DNA from: Nageia nagi
Lineage: Eukaryota; Pinophyta
Assembly: GCA_050084985.1 (NCBI GenBank)
Contig: JBITNC010000001.1
Location: 96,906,001-96,970,000 of the forward strand
Direction: 5' to 3'
Length of the DNA: 64,000 nucleotides
Shown: piece by piece, positions 11,200 to 24,115 of the stretch
Position numbering within the stretch: position 1 is the stretch's first letter
Layout: the number at the start of each line of letters is the position of its first letter
Notes under the pieces: generated by a model
What the model was told of the DNA's origin: nothing
Databases searched by the model: none
Seen by the model: the letters and a program-made list of their open reading frames with translations, nothing else
Position numbers and translations under genes: made by a program

Positions 11200-12350
11200 C
11201 ATGGTTTTATATTTGGTTAAATTACCATATAACCTACGAAATATAAACCAAAAAGATGTTGGACTTATCTCGTTAGTTTCTCAAGTAGACGTTGTAGCTA
11301 GTATTATGACGGACAGTTCAAAAAGAAAACTAAACTTTTCATCCTTTAATTATATTCTCTTAGCAGGCGCCACGATGGGATTTCTAGAAGTATTGCTATG
11401 ATGGGAGCTCAGGAAAATACGGGTGACTCTCTCTATTCATGCCACTATTCTCTCAGCCCACCATAATAATAGGAACTTTAGATGATGAATTATTGAAAAG
11501 TAATAAGCCAAAATCTGTGTTGTTTTCCCTCAGGCGCTACAATGGGATTTCTCGAAAAAGAGGTGTATATGGAATAATTTGTTGAGAAACATCCCCTCAT
11601 CCTCTGTTATCATTCTTAGAAGAATAGTACAGTATTGGACTCTGCGTCTTTTGCCAACGTATCTCCAAAAATATTACGATGAGGACCCTAGGAATAGAGA
11701 ACGAGTAGTCTATAAAGCTAATGTATTGATTGTAAAGCCATGATTTCCGCTAGCAAGTGCCACGATGGAGCTCTAAAATTCGAACAAGCTATCCCTATGA
11801 TTTTTGTCATCCTTACACGGTCTACCTGGGAGAAGTATAAACAAAAAATTAAAATTTGTAAATAGTTTTGGTCAAGAATCTTATTGCATGTAGTTCTTCA
11901 GATATTACTCCTGACCGCAGAGTCTTGGATGCATTTGAATACTCTATGAGAAATATTTTATGGAATGTATTATTAGACGCCATCCCATGGACCGTAAATA
12001 ATACTACGATCTGCGCTAGACATTTTGCGTAATTTCAAAAAATATTTGTATAATCCAAATGAAGAGATTCGAGGGGGTCTCTGACTTCGATGTCGAAAGG
12101 AGAAATGTCCAGTCTAGACAGAACTACATAACGAGCGTAGGTTTTTGCACAGGTTGTAAACTTTATCCAAATATTTGATGAAGAGCCCCATAAATTCCTA
12201 AATGATCTAAAATTTCATAATTGGATAAATAACTTTTGTCAATCCTTTGTCCGCAGTCCTTCAAATGTGTCAAGCTTTAAAATATAGTAAGGGGTGTGAA
12301 CAACTAACAGTAATGAATTTAATTTTCAAATCCATTAGTGTACCCGTGTC
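11200..12350. other. CpG-retaining block inside repeat A
   Basis: This stretch keeps many CpG dinucleotides, unlike its AT-rich, CpG-poor surroundings. A motif like GCGCCACGATGGGATTTCT occurs near 11,366, 11,536 and, more degenerate, 11,757, with a possible fourth trace near 11,975. Repeat B has no counterpart. No coding frame of note; the 66-codon open frame at 11,201-11,401 has no recognisable features. Confidence 0.5.
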
Positions 12351-12556
12351 AAAGATTATTAATTACTCTTAGAACTCATTTCTTTTAACATCTAAGTAGT
12401 TTTTCTGCGAGTTTTGGTGATTTGACTAGTTATTTTCTCTTTTTTTTATATAATAAATTAAATAATTACTAGTCATGATTTTTCATACTATTTAATTAAA
12501 GAAAGTTATAATAATAATCTTGCTTTTTTTTTTCATTTTACAATTAGACAAGAGTA

Positions 12557-12955
12557 CAATGTTTCACATGTAAGACTAACAAGAGCTTTTAAAGGTATCT
12601 TTTCAAAGTATTTGAATAGTAATATTGTCATAAATATTTAATGAATTATGCTTTCTTCAAGCAATTATAATAAATGCAAATCCGTCACAAAGTATCTAAG
12701 CAATTGTTAAAAACTTCACATGTAAGAATAGAAAATAATTCCAAAGAAGTCTCTTCCCAAAGTACTTTAATAGTAAACCATTAAATGAACCTATCTTTCT
12801 TCAATCCAATGATAAAAATGTATCCCAACTTGTTTAAGCATTGGTACAAAACTTCATATGTAAGAGTACCAAATAATTACAAAGAAACTTATTTCTCACA
12901 ACACTTTACTAAAATTATTGCCATGAATCTTCTCTCTTCAACTATAAATCTAATA
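12557..12955. repeat. Tandem repeat, about 140-155 bp, three degenerate copies
   Basis: Copies begin at 'ttcacatgtaaga' (about 12,562), 'ttcacatgtaaga' (about 12,715) and 'ttcatatgtaaga' (about 12,853). Shared internal blocks are 'caaagtattt/caaagtactt' and 'tctttcttcaa'. The 65-codon open frame at 12,785-12,982 lies across it and is not gene-like. Confidence 0.55.
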
Positions 12956-13887
12956 TACACACAACGTAACCAAACATTTTGACTAAAGATCTAAAATAGA
13001 AAAGAGAAAGTATCCAAAATTAAGAGGAGGGGATCCTTTTCTCCATAGGATTTTAAACCAGATTTCTTGGAAAGAATGCGAGAGAATGCTTATTCCTTAA
13101 AATTCCTCACTATTTATAGGCTAAATGGGGCTAATCCTTCCATGAAAAGAACTATTGTTCCATCTGTTCACATTTACACGTAAGGTGGAGATGTTGAAAT
13201 TTTTGTAAAGATTTTGGGACACCTACAAAACTTTATTTCAAATCATTTACACCTACCATCAAATAATAAATTATGTGGGGATGAGAACTCAATTATTTTT
13301 GAGGTGTCAAAGTAACTTAATTATGAAGAAAAGATAAGTGATCTTTCTTATCCCTAAGTTTAATTTTATTAATTGTTACCAATATTCTTGGTTAAAATTT
13401 GAATTTTAATTAGTGGAATATTCCTTTTAGTTACTCAATAAACTTTTTTTTTAATGCATATCAATCTTTTAACACACATTTATTACCTGTAGTGATCCTT
13501 TCAACCTAAAAGATAATGCTTTTTAATGTACATTCACACCCGCACATAGAGGTATTATCGAAAATATAGTTTTAATGTGCAACTATATGATTTATGAGAG
13601 GTCCTTATGAGTCTATCAATAATTTAATGCCAATCATTTCTTCGCTCTTACTAATCTATTCTCTTAACCACTCATCCTGATTCCCTGGGATCTCCATCAT
13701 AATTTTTTTACTAAATTGATTTGTTACTTGCATTGCACAAAATCAAGAAGCTAGCATCAAATCAATACAAATAATACATATTTTCACTTAAAATTCATCT
13801 TCACATAGCAATGGTTCAAACATGGTTTCATTTACATCCTCGATAATACTCAAGGTCAAATAGTGCCATTGGGTGGGTCGTTAAACA

Positions 13888-14159
13888 AGTGTAACCTCCA
13901 ACTAAGCTTTAATCATTGGATTGAAGCTAATTTTGACTTCATAAATTAGAATTTAATGCTCTCTTTTTCACAACCATTATATTGCATATCAGTTATCGAT
14001 ATCTAACTGGATGGGATAGGATCAACTACTAAGTAATGCCTCCACCACCACCTAATGCTTGACCGGTACACTAACTCCAAGTTACCCAACCACTGATTCA
14101 TATATTAGTTATGATCAAAAATGAGAAATGCAATTAATTGACCCTATTCATGCTCTAGA
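13888..14159. other. Spacer between repeat A and the gypsy integrase
   Basis: No gene, no clear repeat. It may include the junction of the insertion that split the integrase. Confidence 0.4.
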
Positions 14160-14960
14160 CTCAACACCTTGGATATACCTAATAAAGGTATGTCTCATGA
14201 TTATATTAATGAAAAATAGTCTATTTGAAGTTGCTTAGATTGATTGTTTTAAGTACATTAAGAAATACAAGCAATGCCAAGAAAATGCTAGATTACAATC
14301 CTCTCCTTCTCATTAGTTGAATGTGATTATTTTCCCATAGCTATTTTCTATATGGGTGCTTGATTTTGTTTGAGTAATAAATCCACATTATAGAGAGGAT
14401 ATTAAGTTCATTATCACAATCATAGAATATAAAATTCCCATTGAAATATTCCAAGGGTAGAAAAATATTTTTTTCTTGATAACATCATAAGCAAATTTAA
14501 GGTCCCATCTAGGCTCTTCATAGAAAATGAGGAAAAATTTAGAATAAATTAGGTAAATTAATTTTATAAGAAGTTTAATATTGAGAGTAATTTCATATTA
14601 TCCCTAAGAAAATGGATAAGAGAAAACCACTAATAAAAAAATGTTATTATCTTTAGTAAAATGATGGAGAAGCATGGAAAGGATGAACATCATTAACGAC
14701 CATATGTATCTGGGCATATATGATGAGTATAAGGATGGTAACAAGTGTTACTCCATTCTTCCTTGTGTATAGAGATGACTAAAGTATTAGAGAAAGAAAA
14801 CAAGATCAATTTGAGCCTAGTTAGATTGGTCATTATATTATTATGGTAAAGTATAATTTGGTACATTCAAATTGGTAAAAAATAAAGGAAAATAGTTGAA
14901 GAATTATTTTAATATTATGAATCTTAAAAGATTATATGAATAGCACATCCTTACAAATCT
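14160..14960 (+). pseudogene. Ty3/gypsy integrase relic, continuation
   Basis: In shifting frames the plus strand gives CFKYIKKYKQCQENA, the C-x2-C half of the HHCC zinc finger. Next come a core start in the position of WG-D-(FIV)-G-INP and FIITIIEYKIPIEIFQG (the T-D-Y-T-KW-E region). A block at about 14,590-14,700 reads ENG-EK-TNK then MEKHGKDEHH, corresponding to PQ-NGQAE-TNK. A final TSVTPFFLVYRDD near 14,735-14,780 corresponds to GTTPF-LVYG. This is the C-terminal continuation of the protein at 8,931-9,120, now about 5 kb away. It contains many stops. Confidence 0.65.
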
Positions 14961-15014
14961 TTTTAGTTATTTTCTAACAATCTCGATCTCCTATTTTTTA
15001 TGTCAGTTTTAGCA

Positions 15015-16640
15015 GGAGGATAGTTGTTTAATTTTTTTAGAAGTCTAAGTAGGTCATTTCCTTTAGTTCTTATGCACTTTCATACCACTTTTGGGGATAT
15101 TTTCAATTTTTTTAAGCTTTCATATATTTCTATGGTCTATAATAATTTTATATGCTCTTCATTTTATGATCACAAAAAATTTAAAATATATATATATAGT
15201 ACCTTAAGAAAGAGGCTTCTTGTGATTTTAAGAAATGGTTTTTGGACTTATTTGATTCATCCCATTCTATGGGAATAAGATAAGGTCATCTAGATATACA
15301 AACTACTTTTTTGATATTTAGATGAAATTTTAAAAGAACAATAACTTAGAGAAGGTACATCATATTTACATTTCCAAGAGATCATTTTCACTCTCAAGTT
15401 TAGCAGGATTGATGTTGAAGATTTATGGTATATTAATAAATTATTCATTTAAATTAAGTAGGTCATTTCCATATGTATGTTTATTTGTACCTTATGTGTA
15501 TATTTGAGGTTAATTTCATTTTTCAAGATTCAATTTTATATTTCAATAAGAAAACACAAAGTTCAAGTAGTTTTGTAAATTTTGAAAGTAGTCCCCTTTG
15601 GTAATTGGAAAATTAAGTATCTAGTTCTAACACTTTCAATCATGGATGTATGTTGATTTATTTAAGAAGATATAACTTTGTAGCCATCCCATTTGGTACT
15701 TGGGGTAAAATAGTACTTAGTTTCTAGCATTTTAAATCATGGAGGTGTGTTTATTTATTTAAAAAGGCATGATTTGGGAGAAAACACCTTTTGATGCTTG
15801 GTATATTAAGTACCCAATTTTAGCATTTTCATCATGGAGGTGTTTTCAGATTTTAAAAAGTTAAGTTGAGATTTCATTGATTACATATAGGTTTTATTTT
15901 CCTATTGTGATATTTAAGAAGATTTATTATATTATGTTTATCTTTTGTATAACAAATATGATTTTATAGTAAGGGTTTATATATATGTGTGTGTGTAGTC
16001 ATTTTTTCTATATTTTTGTAGGTTTTATTTCCTTGTTCCTTCCATTCTAAAATAACTCCATTTCAACCACAAAGATAGATATGGGGCATGATATGATCTA
16101 GAGGCATATGATGACACATTATGGTATCCAATGCACTATGAAAATGATAGACTACTAAATACATTTAGGAAACCCAACTTATTATCATGAACATGGAAGT
16201 ATTGTTATTTTTTATTTTAAATTTTTCTTTGAATTATGTCTTGATTCTTCACAACATATTCAAAGGAGGGGAATCTATTAACAAATAAATTTAAATTTTA
16301 TTTAATTAAAATCATATTTAGGTATCTATGTTAAATAAGTAATTTAACTAATTTATTGGTATATTGATGTATATTTATTGATTAAAGAGAATTTCACTCC
16401 TTTCTATCCTTTATTGTTATAGGTCCAAGGAGCACTAGCCAAGTAACTTAATTGATGGTGGAAAAGTTCATCTATAAAGGGAGGAAGGGTTATTCTTTAA
16501 TATATCATAACATAACATTCACCTTGATAGAGAACCAATATAATCTATCCTTGCTATTCTTCAACACCACCAATCAATTCTAGATTTGTGTCTTAATTAC
16601 TTACTATATTCAATATTTCATAATATTGTAGGATACATCT
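15015..16640 (+). repeat. Possible 3' end / LTR of the gypsy relic
   Basis: A purine-rich 'agcaggagga' near 15,011 could be a polypurine tract. About 1.45 kb further on (16,440-16,620) there is a promoter-like arrangement with 'tctataaagg' near 16,470 and a C-rich transcript-start-like region. No second copy exists in the window to prove an LTR. Open frames inside show no domains. Confidence 0.3.
15594..15870. repeat. Tandem repeat of about 96 bp, three copies
   Basis: Copies begin at about 15,594, 15,690 and 15,787. They share 'tttggtacttgg'-like starts, 'aagtac/aagtatc', 'tagcattttnaatcatggaggtgt' and a following 'tttaaaaag' block. Moderately diverged. Confidence 0.6.
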
Positions 16641-18855
16641 AACATCTTATTATGCATGTGATTTTTAAGGCTCTATGTTTGGTATAGTATACATTGATAC
16701 ACTATAAGGCATAGAAACTCCATATTTGTAGAGTATTTATAGTTTAAATTTAGAATGAATCATCCTAGGCCTGTTCATCTTAGATCAAATTTATGATCTA
16801 TCTAGAATAAGTTAATGATATATTTGTAGTATATTAACATTTCATATTTGATTATGTCTAGGGCATAGAGGAATTAGTTCTTATATGATGCAATTATTAA
16901 GTCCTTAGCCACTTATTTCATTATTTCATGGTATTATTTATTAATATTATTAATTGAGTAAAATCAATTTTTAGAATTAATAATAATGTTTATAGAAAGT
17001 CAACTAATGAGTATTATTTTTCATTGGGATTAGGTGTGCTATCATGGTGTAGAAAGAAACAACTCACCATTTATCTTTCTAAGTTATTGATACTGAGTAT
17101 AAAAGTTCCACTAGTTCTTGTCCAGAAGCCATTTAACTTAAAATATTATAATATGAAATATGATTTGCTAGTGATATTATGATTTTTTAATCAATCATTT
17201 GTTTCATTAGCTAGAAATCTATTTGTGTTAAAGGATTAAACACAAAGAAATACAAGCATATTTTATTGTAAAAAAAGATGTTAGATAGAAAAATTAAGTT
17301 AAATTAGTTTAGTTGAATTAAATTTTATTCACCATAAAGGAAAAATAAGATAAAAAAAATTCATATAAAAAAGTTTCATAAAGGGGGAAAAATCTTTATG
17401 TAATCTTTGGATATTTTATAATTAATGATACATATTGAAATTATCACAATCATAGTTAAAATGAACTACAATCATTTTCATCATATATACCAACCATCCC
17501 ATAAATAATACATGATACCAATGAGTTTACAAGATATATACATAATATGAAAAACTTTATTGATCCAAGTGTGTCATACATCCATCATACATGCCATCCA
17601 CAAAACAAATGTAAAATTAAATAACACCCTTCCATAATGTTCATAAGTTATACTCCCTCTATCATTCACTATTAATAATTCTCACATAACCATTAATATG
17701 GTGGCCTCTCATAATCCTACATCAAAACAAATCATGGTATATTTAAGCCTAGTACTCCTTAACATATGGCATCTTTAATGTCCATAACTTTCTCATAAAT
17801 CATATGGCAAAAGTAAAATACTAAACCTTCCCATTTTTTAAACACTCCTTGTTTCATTTTTCCCCCCCTCATTTACTCTTGTAAAACACCATAATTCTCA
17901 TTATTCTCCTTTGGATTCTTAATTATAATATTTATCAATTGATTTATTGTTATTTTCCTTTTCTTTACCTACCAAATCATCACTTGAGGGTATGATAACA
18001 CATTATAAGTTTACCCTATACATGAAAACCTAATCATGCAACAAATTATTTAAAAGGATATTGCATAAGACTATCCTCAAGCCTCCTTTCTTGGATAAAA
18101 GAAAAAATTACCCTACTAATACATTTAGTATATTTCATAAAAACATTTCATGATTTTTTTAAGTCTACATGTAATTAATGTGTCAAAAAGCTAATCCCAC
18201 AAATCAAATTAAACATTGCAAAATGTGGCTACATATCTCTAACTAGTTTTGTTAAATAAATAAAATGTTCAAAAATCTTTATCAAATGTAAGATTTAAAA
18301 AATTCTTAAATGGATAATCTAGTGTTGTTCTTGATACAATACAATTATGATTCTCCCCTTGAATATCATTATCATATCTTTAATATCGTAATCAAAACCC
18401 ATTAGTTATTATAAATTATCCATAATCAAAATCATACTCAAAAATGATAATTATCATATCTTATCTTCACAAAATATAATACAAAAAGGGACAAATGTAA
18501 ATACTATCAAATCATATTCATTTCAAAAATCATGATTAACATTAAATAGATCATAACTAATGTTAAAAAGCCTTGATTCCTCAATTTATCATAGGGTTAT
18601 GAATAAGAAATTTTGGTGAACTAAAATAAATAAAATAGTGGCCAGTTGATTTCAAAATTTTGGTGATTTAATCCCAAACTATTATAGAAGTAATGGTGAT
18701 ATTTTAAATTTTTAAGAACTGTGATGTACAAAAATGGTGATATTTTTGATAAATATATTTGTAAGAGGAGAATATGAACATGCTTGAATTGTGAATGAAG
18801 ATGATTGACTTGTTATTGAATATGCATGACTTGTTACTAAATTTACAGCTTGCTC
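16641..18855. other. Non-coding AT-rich stretch
   Basis: I see no gene, no long open frame and no clear repeat. The text near 17,700-17,820 resembles generic plant LTR sequence, but no partner copy is present. Confidence 0.5.
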
Positions 18856-18859
18856 AAAC

Positions 18860-19262
18860 TTAATTTTAGTCATTTATACCAAACATGAACTTTAAATGAT
18901 GAAATAACTTCACCATTAGATATATATCATTGATTACATGCAAAATGAGTGGTCACATGATCCCCTTTGGATCAAAATTGATCTCTATAAGACACTTGGC
19001 ATATTTTCCTTTGAAGATGCACCTCTACTTTGACAAAGTAATCACTCTTCAGTTATGCAGACAAGCGATTGCATTATCATAGTAGATGTGCATCTTCATA
19101 GGTAATATGTTGAGCATATTATAAATCTCAATTTTGATCCAAAGAGGGTCATGTGGCCACTTGTTTCACATGTACTCGATGAGATCTATCTAATGGTGAA
19201 GTTATTCCATCATATAGATATCAAGTTTGGTCTAAATTGCTAAAAATTGAAGTGTTTACTAA
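18860..19262. repeat. Long inverted repeat (hairpin), about 400 bp
   Basis: Left arm about 18,860-19,027 and right arm about 19,084-19,262 are inverted copies. The blocks 'ataacttcaccattaga', 'tttggatcaaaattga', 'catgatccc/catgaccct' and 'gaagatgcac' occur in both. I estimate identity at about 75-80 percent by eye. The loop is about 55 bp. It could be a foldback element or MITE, or a small-RNA-generating hairpin. No transposase gene is adjacent. Confidence 0.75.
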
Positions 19263-19278
19263 AATAAGTCTAGCATAT

Positions 19279-19515
19279 ATTGGGAGAAATTAAGCATTTG
19301 TAGGGAGAAGTTGAGCATATGCAAGGAGAAGTTGAGCATCTATAGAGAGAAGTCAAGAATTTGGAGGGAGAAGTTGAGTGTCTATAGGGAGAATTCAAGC
19401 ATCTGTAGGGAGAATTCGAGCATCTGCAAGGAGAAGTCAAGCATCTATAATAGAGAAGTTGAGTGTCTATAATGGAGAGAAGAGCATCTCAAGAGAGAAT
19501 TCAAGCATATTATGG
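19279..19515 (+). repeat. 21-bp minisatellite, about eleven copies
   Basis: Consensus approximately GGGAGAAGTTGAGCATCTGTA. Because 21 is a multiple of three it gives an artificial open frame (19,378-19,608) with a heptad-like repeat of the type GRIQASV. It directly follows the inverted repeat. Confidence 0.8.
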
Positions 19516-20271
19516 AGCATTCACATCTTTCAAATCTATATTTTTTTCTTGGAGGATTTGGTACCAGGTGGTAATTTCCTTAAGCAGAAAAAACAAAAAG
19601 AACTATAAAATATAGGTGACTAGGTATGAATTTGGTAGAGGTATACTTAGCTAATTTATATAAAATATGCATCAAAGTATATAAAATTTTTTCTAGCCTA
19701 CCAAGAAAAAAAATAAGCCTGACAAAACTAGGCTACCAAGGGTCAGGCCAATGGGCCCAAAAATAGCAAATTAAAAATTAAAAATCTTTAAAATCATGAT
19801 TTTGCTATAAATCATCACTATGCATTTCCCTAATTTATCACTAGCATTAAATTAATTAATTTAGCATCCTAAAATACCATCCTAAGCATCTAATACCTAT
19901 CACTAACTAATCGTTCAATCCCTCATACCCAACTTGTCCTAGCCTTTGGTCCCCATATGATTATCCTCTAAGGCTAAATTCTACATTTAATTTCAACTAC
20001 TAACTACATTATTCACATAAACCTGATAACAAGGCTCTCCACCTCACCCCATACACATAAGGGCACATGACCCACCTCCCCAAATGGCTCTTAAATGATC
20101 CCAAGGAGACTTCACACTTGACTCCACCTCTCCCCATGAAAAGAAATGGATCATTCATGCCTCTTAAATAGATATGATCAATTGTATCCTCCTACTTTAT
20201 ATATACTCACTCCTGCTCTTCCATCCATGCAAATTTCCCACTTGCATATACATTAAGGAAGGTGCATGTAA
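19516..20271. other. Non-coding stretch before repeat B
   Basis: No gene. A TATA-like 'tttatatatactcac' near 20,196 followed by a C-rich tract could be a promoter remnant of an LTR, but nothing downstream supports it. Confidence 0.4.
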
Positions 20272-23200
20272 TGTTACTCCAATTTTCACCAACTAAAACC
20301 TCTAAATTTAAAACCTTTTTTTTTTATTCATTGGCTTCTCAAGGTTTTCTATTTACAACATATATCCCACATGGTTTACATTTTTATATATTATCAACTT
20401 TATTTAGTCTTCATGATTTCTTTCTAAGCATAAGGGTTCATTCACCAGGCATTCCTATCCTTGCTTGCAAGTGGATACTCTTGATGATCATACCCTTGTT
20501 TTATTTGGACTTATTTACTATATCCTTAATCTTAATAAGGTGTACTTTTTATTTTATAAAGGTTTAATATTGCTAGTTTAAGTGTAAATCAATGTTCAAG
20601 ATAAATTATGATTTAGATCCCATAACAATCCCAAGCATCCCTCATTATTTCCCAGAGTATTTATACCATTGTACTCCTAAGGGTTCCTAAAGTTTTCCAA
20701 ATGATCCTAAATTTAGGTCCTTAAGACTAATATGGGATCCTTTTCTAAAACATTGGAATGATATTGGATTTATTTATGGTTCTTATTTATTATTGATCCT
20801 TAAGATCGATGTACAAACAATTGAGACACATTCATTTGTTCCCTATAAATTTAATTAATCGATTTCTATAACTTACAAATAAATAAAATCCATAATCCAC
20901 TTTGGGTTTCATATGTGAGTTCATGTACTTAGGTGGCATTTGTTTTACCCTATTTCCCCACTTTATTCATTAATAGACTATGTAACCCATAAACTCATTA
21001 AATCTCAAAGTTAACAATTCATTCATTAAGAAGGTCGTTTCTAATTATAATTATAATTAGGTTTTATCCTTTAAAATTTTATCATTAATATCTTGACCTT
21101 ATTATCTAAAAACTCTATATTTATCAATCCCATTTATTCCCATTGGGTTCCATTTGTACCCATTTTGATCCCAACATGAAATTTCCCAAATGATCATAGA
21201 TTATTGTTTGGAACCTTCAGAGTTCAAATTTAGGATTGTTTCTAAGTTTTTGGGATATTTTTTGGATTTTATTGAAATTAATAACCTAAACAATCTACTT
21301 CTTTATAATTCTTAGTAAAATCATCTACTTAAATTGATGTATACTATCCACTACTGATCATGAAATAACAACTATTAATTCCTACTCCTATTCATGTAAT
21401 CATAGCATCAAACCATCATAATATTATCCTCAATAAAAAAGGACAACTTATTAATCATTTATATGGTAAAACCAATTCATTTAAATACAACTCATCTACT
21501 TTCCATTTACCATATTCTCATGATATAAATACAAATCAACCTTTAATGAATTAATATAATACAACCCATTTAATTATTAATGGGATATTTTTGACAAATC
21601 ATACTATTTCATATCCAATGAGTTTAAAATTCAAATTTTTTCATGTCATATGGTTTTGACCATTGTATCAATTATCAAACATCTCCATTGATCTTCATGT
21701 CACGAGCATCGAACATCTCCTTGGAACTTGGTGGGTGGATTGAGTACTAGGAGGGAGGAGGATCAGGACAACCCTTTTTAAACTAGACCATTATGTAAAT
21801 GAATTTAACTATAGACCTCAGGAGAAATTATCTCCTTTCCTTGGTCAATGTATTTATTTACCTTATAATTAATCCATCTTAGTTAATTAAATCATTCACA
21901 ATAAGGTCTTGGATAACTTAATACTTAATTAATTAATTGGTACTATTTAAATTATTTTACTAAACATTATACCAATATCCTAATCTCAAAACCATAGTTT
22001 ATTTACTACAAGATTCTAAAGAGTTCTTGAATTACTTATTTAAAAATATTAAACATACTTATCACCTCATTAGATACTAATTTAGTTTAATTGACAAACT
22101 TCGATAATAATAATAAAATATATTTTTATTACTTCATTTTTCTCCACTTTCATATGGATTTAATAATATTTATTTACTAAACATTATATTAGGACTTTAA
22201 TAAAATTTTTGTCAAAATAAATTTATTAATCTCTAGCTAAGGCATAAGGAAAAATATTTGACTAGTCTCCTTAAAATATCATAAGATACATAATATAATT
22301 TGTACATGAAATTTTCTACCCCTACATCTAAATAAAAACAAAAGAACATCCCACTCCTTTATTTTTTAAAGAAAATGACACGGTACCAACCTTTGAATAA
22401 AATAAACACTATGTATCTTCAAAGGTTACAACATTTCAATCAATAATTAATGAAACTTTATGATTATAATAAACATCATATTAGGAATTTAATAAAATTT
22501 ATGTCATTTCTTAAAATTTAGCTAAAAGCATAAGGATAAATATTTGACTATTCTTTTCAAAATATCATAATATAATTTATACATAAAATTTTCCACTCCT
22601 ACATCTAAATAAAAAGAGAATAACAAAAGAAAATTCCACTCTATTTTTTTAAAGAAAATGACATGGTACCAACTTTTAAATGAAATGACCATTATGTCTT
22701 TTTAAATGCTACAACACTTCAATCAATAATTAATTATATGAAACTTTATCAAATATTATAATAAACATCATATTAAGAATTTAATATAATTTATGTCAAA
22801 ATAAATTTATTAAATTCTAACTAAAGGCATAAGGAAGAATATTTAACTAGTCTCTTTAAAATATCATAATACAATTTGTACATGAAATTTTTTTCACCCA
22901 TATATCTAAATAAAAATAATAATAACAAAAAAAATCCCACTCCTTTACTTTTTAAAGAAAATGACATGGTAACAATCTATAAATAAAAGAACCATTATGT
23001 CTCTACAAATGGTTCAACACTTCTAACAACCACTAATTCTATGAAGCTTTACCAAATATTATGATAAATATCATATTAATTATTTCAAAATAAGACTAAC
23101 TTAAAAAAAAAAAGTAAAATAATACACCTTGACTTGAAGAGGAAAGAGAGGCTTCTTTTCTTCATGTAACTTTGCACTCAGCTTGAGAATAACCAAAACA

Positions 23201-24115
23201 AAATAAAAATAACAAGAGATAGATAAGTAGTTGTTGTTGGTATTTTTCTAATGCTCTAATCTTTTTTTTTATAGCTAAAAGGTCTCAAATGTGTCCAAAT
23301 GGATGTCTCTTCACACCTTCAATAATTTTTGGTTAGATTTGCTTAAAGTTGGAGATGATGGTAATGGCATTTAATACTTTGGAATCTTTTTCACTAGTTG
23401 ACAAGTTAGTGCCAACTCCTATCTACACCTAACACAAAAATACAAAATTAAGTAAGATCATTACTCTATTATTTTTTTATCTATTAAATATCATGTCATA
23501 CCACAAGGATACTTTAGTCTCTATCTAATAGTGTTTTTACTATTAGCCCTATGTGGTAATAATATGGACACTTATTTTCAACTTTTACCCCATTAAATTT
23601 ATTTTTATAACCTTATAATAATTTTTAAATTTAACTAAAGTTATATCCCCTTTTTCCTTCCATTTCAAAATTTAAATTTCAAAAATACCAAATAAGGGAA
23701 AACACATCTTTACCTGCGATGGTCACCTCGTTCTGTAGACTAAGGTTAATCCACACATTTTCGTAAACATATTTACATCAAGAAATAAACAATCACAATA
23801 ATTATTTTACATGCATCTACATGATTTATGATGGTCATAGGGTGTGTCATCAATTCAATACCAATCATTTCCTCCTCTTACCCTTCTGTTCCCGTTACCA
23901 ATTCACCTTTGGTTCATTGGATCTTCAATTTCTCCTTTCATCTTATAGTAATTTGTTACTTGCATCATAAAATATCAAATCTAGCATTAACTCAATACAA
24001 ATAATACATATTTCCAATTAAAATTGATCATCACATAGCAATAATTTAAACATAGTTCCATGCACATCCTTGATGGTGTTCAAATTCGACTAGTACCATT
24101 GGGTGGGTCATTACA
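20272..24115 (+). repeat. Long dispersed repeat B, related to repeat A
   Basis: Starts TGTTACTC and ends with 'cattgggtgggtcattaca'. The first about 1.5 kb (for example 'catatatcccacatggtttaca' and 'agtttaagtgtaaatcaatgttc') and the last about 0.3-0.5 kb match repeat A in the same orientation. The middle is replaced by a tandem array. Terminal TGTTA...TTACA favours a long LTR. No target-site duplication was found (left flank ends TGTAA, right flank starts GTGCC). The 101-codon frame at 20,262-20,567 is not gene-like. Confidence 0.55.
22183..23090. repeat. Tandem repeat of about 292 bp inside repeat B
   Basis: Three copies start near 22,183, 22,476 and 22,767, with a partial fourth near 23,069. 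Shared blocks are 'ttaataaaatttatgtca', 'ggcataaggaaaaatatttgact', 'cccactcctttattttttaaag' and 'gaaaatgacatggtaccaa'. AT-rich and non-coding. Confidence 0.75.

Larger units (their letters stand above)
9560..13887 (+). repeat. Long dispersed repeat A (possible long or solo LTR)
   Basis: Begins TGTTACTC and ends in a 'cattgggtgggtcgtta' block. Both ends match repeat B at 20,272-24,115 in the same orientation. The first about 1.3 kb (to about 10,900) and the last about 0.5 kb are shared, while the centre differs. The TGTTA...TTACA-like ends and length suggest a very long LTR of a Ty3/gypsy element, but I found no target-site duplication and no PBS or PPT. It interrupts the integrase of the gypsy relic, so it arrived later. 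Confidence 0.55.

Noticed and set aside
11200-12350. Organelle-derived insert
   Set aside because: The CpG content suggested it, but I recognise no plastid or mitochondrial gene sequence; left as an open question under findings.
18860-19262. MicroRNA precursor
   Set aside because: The hairpin is far longer than typical precursors and lacks a clearly better-paired short duplex; a foldback element or siRNA hairpin is more likely.
19378-19608. 76-codon frame with a heptad-like repeat
   Set aside because: Explained by the 21-bp minisatellite; no start context, homology or conservation.
9560-24115. Single complete retrotransposon with repeats A and B as its LTR pair
   Set aside because: No matching target duplication, no PBS or PPT next to the repeats, and the DNA between them contains the tail of another gypsy element.
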